From Spirosoma sp. (GTDB lineage Bacteria > Bacteroidota > Bacteroidia > Cytophagales > Spirosomataceae): DNA of 9,032 bases. The stretch is taken from contig JAQBNX010000577.1 of assembly GCA_028288385.1 (NCBI GenBank), positions 1 through 9,032 on the forward strand, written 5' to 3'. Every line of letters starts with the position of its first letter. The first letter of the stretch is position 1. The translations under genes and the position numbers were made by a program. The notes beneath the pieces were generated by a model that was given only the letters and a program-made list of their open reading frames with translations, ran no database searches and was not told the DNA's origin. Positions 1-4,205 of this stretch are shown here, one piece after another.

Positions 1-410
1 GCTTAGCCCGTGCCCAGGGATATGGCCTCAATTTGAGCAATTATATAAAATCGGCTAATGATGAGGTAGCAACGATTTTTATGATTGAGCACGTGATGGC
101 AGTTCAACATATCAACGAAATTCTACAGGTTGAAGGATTAGACGCTATTATGATTGGAACACTGGATCTTGCTGGCAGCATGAATTTGCACAATGATCTG
201 TCAAATCCGTTGATTGAGGCCGAAGTACAAAAAGTGTTGTTGGCCTGTAAACAGGCAGGTATTGCCTGTGGTGCTTTCGTAGGAGACCCAAATCAAGCAA
301 AAGCCCGCATTGCAGAAGGTTTTAAAGTGCTTACATTAGGTGCTGATGTCTTATTACTGGCTTCTTCGGCTAAGAATATACTTGAAACAGTAAAAAGTGA
401 GAGCTTATAA
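1..410 (+). CDS. HpcH/HpaI-family aldolase, C-terminal part (5' truncated by window edge)
   Basis: This is the C-terminal ~135 residues of a class II, metal-dependent aldolase of the HpcH/HpaI type. The family cleaves or forms 4-hydroxy-2-oxo acids, releasing pyruvate and an aldehyde. The frame is open from position 3 and starts inside the protein with RAQGYG, a family segment, so the real start lies off the left edge; the internal TTG at 33 is not the start. The family metal ligands are recognisable: Glu in MIEH (codon 87-89) and Asp in the GTLDLAGSM segment, usually GPxDLSxSMG. The C-terminal GDPNQAKARIAEGF and TLGADVLLL segments also fit the family and the protein ends naturally with TAA at 408-410. 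The stretch is visibly more AT-rich than the genes from 771 onward (about 38-45% GC in the lines I counted). A 360-nt gap separates it from the next gene, so it probably ends an upstream transcription unit. The exact substrate is unknown. Confidence 0.85.
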   Translation, partial: LARAQGYGLNLSNYIKSANDEVATIFMIEHVMAVQHINEILQVEGLDAIMIGTLDLAGSMNLHNDLSNPLIEAEVQKVLLACKQAGIACGAFVGDPNQAKARIAEGFKVLTLGADVLLLASSAKNILETVKSESL

Positions 411-549
411 CATCTGTAAAGAATAGCCTCTGTTCCTAATTTCATATTGTTAAAAACAGCTTTGTTTCATTCTACACCCAAAAGCTTGTCGTTCGCTACT
501 CCCAGGCGGTTGTTTACGCTAAATAGCCATATTGAATGCACGAAGTAGT

Positions 550-557
550 TAGTTTTG
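550..557 (+). promoter_or_regulatory. Possible Bacteroidetes -7 promoter element (TAGTTTTG)
   Basis: TAGTTTTG matches the Bacteroidetes -7 consensus TAnnTTTG at all fixed positions. No TTTG -33 element sits at the usual 19-21 nt upstream; the nearest TTG (532-534) is only about 15 nt away. If used, it would give a 5' leader of about 200 nt before the ATG at 771. A chance match is possible. Confidence 0.3.
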
Positions 558-597
558 ATTAATTGATCCAACGTTCAAGTCTCTGATCCTTCCTCTT

Positions 598-612
598 ATG
601 ATAAAATATCAT
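598..612. repeat. AT-rich inverted repeat ATGATA-AAA-TATCAT
   Basis: Two perfect 6-nt arms are separated by AAA in the intergenic region upstream of the cluster. It could be a regulator binding site, but in AT-rich DNA a palindrome of this size may be chance. No regulator gene lies in the window. Confidence 0.3.
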
Positions 613-671
613 TACGTTTTCCCATGTATCCTAAGTCCTCCCTAGCCATCTAAGGTTTCTGGCTGGTCAGT

Positions 672-687
672 CGGTTTGTTCAAACCG
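672..687. repeat. Inverted repeat CGGTTTG-TT-CAAACCG, candidate operator
   Basis: Two perfect 7-nt arms with a 2-nt spacer lie about 84 nt before the ATG of the first cluster gene. The short spacer and the lack of a following T-run make a dimeric regulator site more likely than a terminator. It is the strongest dyad seen in the intergenic region. The binding protein is unknown. Confidence 0.4.
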
Positions 688-770
688 TACCCTATTATGT
701 CCCTCAAATTTGCGGGCATTTACCCTTCTATTGCCCATAAAAAAATTTTACTAAAAACAACTGTCTTTTC

Positions 771-1598
771 ATGTCAAAGAAAATACTGGCAATCCTATCT
801 GAATATGGATACTGGGGAATTGAACTGGTGGGGCCACTAACCAAGCTCGAGGAGGCCGGCTACACCGTCGAGTTTATGACACCCAAGGGAAAGAAAGCCG
901 AAGCCTTACCACCTAGTTACGATACAACGTATATAGACCCCCCGTTAGGTGTTTGTGTAACTACACCACAAGCGGCTGAAATGGTCAAGGAATTTGAGTC
1001 AACTAATAGGTTGGAGGAGCGCCGGAACATGTCAGAGGTAATGCCTGAACGTCCTTATTTTGCGGTATCGAATTTCCTCCGTGCGTTTGAACAATACTAC
1101 AGTGATCTTAAAGTAGCACAGGAAGAATTGACCAGCGATTACGCCGGGTTGTTACTGGTTGGTGGAAGCGGGCCGATTATCGACATTGTGAACAATCAGC
1201 GGGTTCACGATATTATTCTGGCTTTTTACAAAAAAAACATGCCCATCGGCGCCATCTGTTACGGTGTCGCACCATTGGTATTCGCCCGGGATTTTAACGA
1301 ACGAAAATCAATCATTAAAGGGAAGCATGTCACCGGTCACTGCATTGAGTATGACTACCACGATGGCACGGGCTTTCTGAACACAGACCTAAATATGGGC
1401 CCTCCGCCGTATGTCCTGGAATACATGCTTTCCGATGCTGTTGGACCTGAAGGCCAGTATCATGGGAATTTTGGAAAAGAAACCTCTGTGATTGTCGACT
1501 ACCCTTTCATCACGGCCCGCTCGCTACAATGCTCCCTTGAGTTTGGCGATCAGTTCGTTAACGTCCTTGATAACGGTTTGAAACGATATGGCTGGTAA
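771..1598 (+). CDS. DJ-1/PfpI-family protein (class I glutamine amidotransferase-like fold)
   Basis: A 275-residue cytoplasmic protein of the DJ-1/PfpI superfamily, which includes Hsp31-like glyoxalases, isocyanide hydratases and proteases or chaperones. The N-terminus (KKILAILSEYGYWGIEL) has the family's first strand and an early Glu (E11) that could be the nucleophile-elbow Glu. VGGSGPIIDI (residues 130-139) matches the family's GGxG loop. AICYG places the expected nucleophile at Cys163. Tyr, not His, follows it, so the Cys-His pair of classical PfpI/Hsp31 is absent; H186 or H190 in the KHVTGH segment could serve instead. FITARS near the C-terminus corresponds to the family's LITGQN segment. 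At 275 residues it is longer than minimal DJ-1 proteins (~190) and close to the Hsp31 class. The ATG at 771 has no Shine-Dalgarno, and the gene ends inside the next gene (11-nt overlap), indicating translational coupling. The specific reaction is not known. Confidence 0.85.
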   Translation: MSKKILAILSEYGYWGIELVGPLTKLEEAGYTVEFMTPKGKKAEALPPSYDTTYIDPPLGVCVTTPQAAEMVKEFESTNRLEERRNMSEVMPERPYFAVSNFLRAFEQYYSDLKVAQEELTSDYAGLLLVGGSGPIIDIVNNQRVHDIILAFYKKNMPIGAICYGVAPLVFARDFNERKSIIKGKHVTGHCIEYDYHDGTGFLNTDLNMGPPPYVLEYMLSDAVGPEGQYHGNFGKETSVIVDYPFITARSLQCSLEFGDQFVNVLDNGLKRYGW

Positions 1599-3288
1599 AA
1601 CCGGTAATCAGAAAATCATCGAGCAGTTTCTGATCGATGGGATGAACCACATGTTCGGCAATCCGGGCACCGTAGAACAGGGCTTCCTGGATGCTGTAGG
1701 CGATTATCCGGACATGAAGTATATCCTGACACTTCAGGAGTCGATTGCGGTTATGATGGCCGATGGCTATGCACGTGCCACGCAAAAGCCAACAATTGTA
1801 CAGCTTCACAGCTCGCCAGGGATTGGTAATGGTGTCGGAGCGCTGTATCAGGCTAAGCGTGGTCATGCACCGCTGGTCGTGATTGGGTCAGATGCTGGAT
1901 TGCAATACATGAACATGGATGCCCAGATGGCCAACGATCTGGTGGCCATGATGGCTCCCGTAACAAAGTATTCGACCATGGTGCTTAGCCCCAAGTCGCT
2001 GTTACGTACCCTACGCCGGGCAATAAAAATAGCCGCGACCCCGCCGATGGGCCCTGTGTATATCTGTATGCCCATGGACGTGCTCGACGCCATAAACGAC
2101 GAGCCTGTCGTGCCAACGAGTATACCGTCGACGCGGGTTGCTCCATCTCCTGAGCAGATTGAGGAAGCAGCCCGCTGGCTTCTGGCAGCCGAAAAACCCG
2201 TCATTTTTGCGGGTGACGGTGTGGCCTATTCCGGTGCTAACAGTGAGCTAGAAAAAGTAGCCGAATTACTGGGTGCGGATGTGTATGGCGCGGAGTTTGG
2301 CGACATTTTCATGGACAATTCACATCCGCTGTACAAAGGGACGACAGGGCACATGTTTGGCGACTTTAGTTACCCAATAACCAGCCAGAGCGACGCCAAC
2401 CTAATTGTCGGTACGTACATGCTACCAGAAGTTTTTCCGCACCTCGACGATATCTATAAGCCCGGAGCCAAGGTTATTCACTTCGACCTGAACGCCTACG
2501 AAATTGCTAAAAACCATCACGTTGATTTAGGGGTGGTCAGTGACCCGAAACTGTCGCTGCAAGCCCTGGCAACAGCTCTTCAACATCTTCAGACGGACGC
2601 TCAAAAAGCCGCTGCCGAGGCCCGCTTACAGACGGCTCGCGACGCTAGACAGCCAGGTGAAACTAAACTACAAGCTGAGCCAGCAGCAGAGGGCAAGCGT
2701 TTAAAGATGGCTCAATTCGCCGAATTGCTGGCCCAGAAAGTGCCGAAAGATGTAGTCATTTTCGACGAAGCCCTGACGAGTTCTGGCGCTGTTCAACAGG
2801 CAATACCACCCCAACTGCCAGGTTCTTATTTCATTACCCGGGGTGGTTCTTTAGGCGTTGGTTTCCCGGGCGCAATTGGCGTTAAGCTGGCGCATCCGAA
2901 AAAAACAGTTATTGGCTTTTCCGGCGATGGCGGCAGCATGTACACGATTCAGGCTTTGTGGTCGGCAGTACGGCACAACACTGGTGCGAAATTCATCGTA
3001 TGCAATAACGGCTCCTACAAGCTGCTGCAATTAAATATTGACGTATACTGGCAGGAACGGACCATTGAAAACCGGAAGCACCCACTCTCATTCGATCTAT
3101 CGTATCCACCCATTCGGTTCGATATGCTAGCGCAGTCGATGGGCGTTGATGCCGTGCGCGTTGAGCGTCTAGAAGAAATTGGACCTGCCATTGATCGAAT
3201 GATGGCCGACGACAAGCCATTTCTGATTGATCTGGTGCTGGAAGGAAACTTCCACGCAGACTGGGTCAAAGCCAACTGCTCACAATAA
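1588..3288 (+). CDS. Thiamine-diphosphate-dependent enzyme, benzoylformate decarboxylase-like
   Basis: A 566-residue enzyme with the three-domain layout of the acetolactate synthase/pyruvate decarboxylase/benzoylformate decarboxylase family: N-terminal PYR domain (~5-170), central domain (~190-335) and C-terminal PP domain (~375-550). The ThDP-activating Glu is E51 in LQESIAVMMADGYA. The ThDP/Mg motif starts at GDGGS (446-450) and ends at NNGSYK (473-478). Similarity to benzoylformate decarboxylase is notable: GNPG at 25-28 (with Thr28 where BFD has catalytic Ser26), LHSSPG with H74 where BFD has catalytic His70, and ALWSAVRHN against the BFD ALWTAAQYN segment. This points to non-oxidative decarboxylation, or carboligation, of a 2-oxoacid, though acetolactate-synthase-like activity cannot be excluded. 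An Ala/Gln/Lys-rich stretch at about 330-370 links the middle and PP domains. The start overlaps the stop of the DJ-1-like gene. The substrate is inferred only at class level. Confidence 0.88.
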   Translation: MAGKTGNQKIIEQFLIDGMNHMFGNPGTVEQGFLDAVGDYPDMKYILTLQESIAVMMADGYARATQKPTIVQLHSSPGIGNGVGALYQAKRGHAPLVVIGSDAGLQYMNMDAQMANDLVAMMAPVTKYSTMVLSPKSLLRTLRRAIKIAATPPMGPVYICMPMDVLDAINDEPVVPTSIPSTRVAPSPEQIEEAARWLLAAEKPVIFAGDGVAYSGANSELEKVAELLGADVYGAEFGDIFMDNSHPLYKGTTGHMFGDFSYPITSQSDANLIVGTYMLPEVFPHLDDIYKPGAKVIHFDLNAYEIAKNHHVDLGVVSDPKLSLQALATALQHLQTDAQKAAAEARLQTARDARQPGETKLQAEPAAEGKRLKMAQFAELLAQKVPKDVVIFDEALTSSGAVQQAIPPQLPGSYFITRGGSLGVGFPGAIGVKLAHPKKTVIGFSGDGGSMYTIQALWSAVRHNTGAKFIVCNNGSYKLLQLNIDVYWQERTIENRKHPLSFDLSYPPIRFDMLAQSMGVDAVRVERLEEIGPAIDRMMADDKPFLIDLVLEGNFHADWVKANCSQ

Positions 3289-3339
3289 CGGCATCTCCTT
3301 TTAGGAATCCTTTTAAACCACCACTCAATACAAGTTAAC

Positions 3340-3768
3340 ATGTTATCAAACGAATCTATTGATCAGCTGGCCAAAGACTGGTACCATAAACTCGACATCC
3401 ACGTCCCAATGGTAGAACTGCTGCCACTGCTGGCCGATGCCGAGCTTGAAATGATTTTTCCGGAGGCAACTGTCTACGGGCACGCCGGTTTTGAGGGTTG
3501 GTATCAGCGGGTGATTCGTATTTTCTTTGACGAAGTACATACTGTAAAATCAACAGAATCGACCATCGACGGCGATACGGCTACGGTGAAAGTGGTGGTC
3601 CAGTGGGAAGCCAGTGTCTGGAATGCGCCTGAGCCATACAGCAAACGCATTAAACTGGACGCCTACCAAACCTGGAAGGTAGCCTACCTGCCTGAAACCG
3701 CCAAAACAGTTGTGACCAGCTATTCGGTCGATGAACTGAAGTACCACGAAGGATCTGCCACGTTATAA
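3340..3768 (+). CDS. NTF2/SnoaL-like small protein 1
   Basis: A 142-residue protein with the pattern of the NTF2-like (SnoaL-type) alpha+beta-cone fold. An N-terminal helix (KDWYHKLDIHVPMVELLPLL) is followed by a short ELEMIFPE segment, a GHAGFEGWYQRVIRIFFDEVH helix region, and alternating strands (TVKVVVQWEAS, YQTWKVAYL) ending in the SYSVDELKY strand. There is no signal peptide or membrane segment. Members of this fold serve as isomerases, dehydratases or cyclases, or as non-catalytic binding modules, and their reaction cannot be predicted from the fold alone. It starts 51 nt after the ThDP enzyme and lies 13 nt before a second NTF2-like gene. It differs from the other two NTF2-like proteins of the cluster, so it represents a separate branch of the fold. 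Confidence 0.7.
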   Translation: MLSNESIDQLAKDWYHKLDIHVPMVELLPLLADAELEMIFPEATVYGHAGFEGWYQRVIRIFFDEVHTVKSTESTIDGDTATVKVVVQWEASVWNAPEPYSKRIKLDAYQTWKVAYLPETAKTVVTSYSVDELKYHEGSATL

Positions 3769-3781
3769 TTTATTACCACCC

Positions 3782-4174
3782 ATGACCAACGTACCCAGCA
3801 CCAAACTTGGAGCGATGTACAAAGAACATATCCAGTTTATTCTGGATAAGAACATTGACGCACTGCTTGATCAGTATACCGACGATGCCCTGCTGATCAG
3901 CAGTTTCACCAAAAAGCCGATCATCTATAAAGGCCGCGACCAGATTCGGGAACACATGCAGGGGATTCTGGGTATCGATGGCCTCGAAACCGACATCATA
4001 TTCTGGGCCGAAACTGAAGACCCCGAAACGATCATGATTACCGAGCAGATCACCATGAAGACGGCCGATGGCGAAAGCCAGATGCGCTTTGCCGATAGTT
4101 GGGTACTGCGCGATGGTCGGATTGCCATTCACTTTGCTGGTATGGTACAGCACCCAGACGGCTCATTGGCCTAA
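3782..4174 (+). CDS. NTF2/SnoaL-like small protein 2
   Basis: A 130-residue NTF2/SnoaL-like protein. It opens with MYKEHIQFILDKNIDALLDQ, the helix typical of this fold, then YTDDALLIS, a YKGRDQIREHM helix, and strands ending in WVLRDGRIAIHFAGMV. It resembles the protein encoded at 8006-8347: both have Y-x2-H near the start, a KG(R/K)D segment before the third helix, and DG(R/K)I followed by an aromatic and Gly near the C-terminus. The two are probably paralogues. It has no export signal. It sits between NTF2-like gene 1 (13 nt upstream) and the molybdenum-hydroxylase-like fusion (31 nt downstream), consistent with co-transcription. The role is unknown; a small accessory enzyme or a substrate-binding partner are both possible. 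Confidence 0.75.
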   Translation: MTNVPSTKLGAMYKEHIQFILDKNIDALLDQYTDDALLISSFTKKPIIYKGRDQIREHMQGILGIDGLETDIIFWAETEDPETIMITEQITMKTADGESQMRFADSWVLRDGRIAIHFAGMVQHPDGSLA

Positions 4175-4205
4175 CGCCTGTAGACCTATTCCTCTTTTTT
4201 GTCGT

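Larger units (their letters stand above)
411..770. other. Non-coding intergenic region upstream of the gene cluster
   Basis: These 360 bases hold no convincing coding sequence on either strand. The region is AT-richer than the downstream genes. It contains two short perfect inverted repeats (598-612 and 672-687) and one exact TAnnTTTG match (550-557), listed separately. I see no GC-rich hairpin followed by a T-run, so no clear terminator for the aldolase gene. It is the only long gap in the window and the natural place for the promoter and control sites of the cluster starting at 771. Confidence 0.6.

Noticed and set aside
33..410. TTG at 33 as the start of the aldolase gene
   Set aside because: The frame is open back to position 3 and the residues before 33 (RAQGYG) match the aldolase family, so the gene is truncated by the window edge.
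430..459. CTGTT...AACAG dyad as an aldolase terminator
   Set aside because: The arms are only 5 nt with a ~20-nt AT-rich loop and no GC-rich stem or following T-run, which is not enough for an intrinsic terminator.
1863..2204. Minus-strand 113-residue open frame
   Set aside because: It is antisense to the ThDP enzyme gene, with no family signature.
3296..3315. Direct repeat TCCTTTTA twice, 12 nt apart, with a small AGGAATCCT palindrome
   Set aside because: The units are very short and simple in composition within a 51-nt gap, so chance is likely.
4068..4205. N-terminal extension of the molybdenum-hydroxylase-like frame by 46 codons
   Set aside because: This stretch overlaps the end of the NTF2-like gene in another frame and shows no family homology. 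The [2Fe-2S] domain begins normally at the ATG at 4206.
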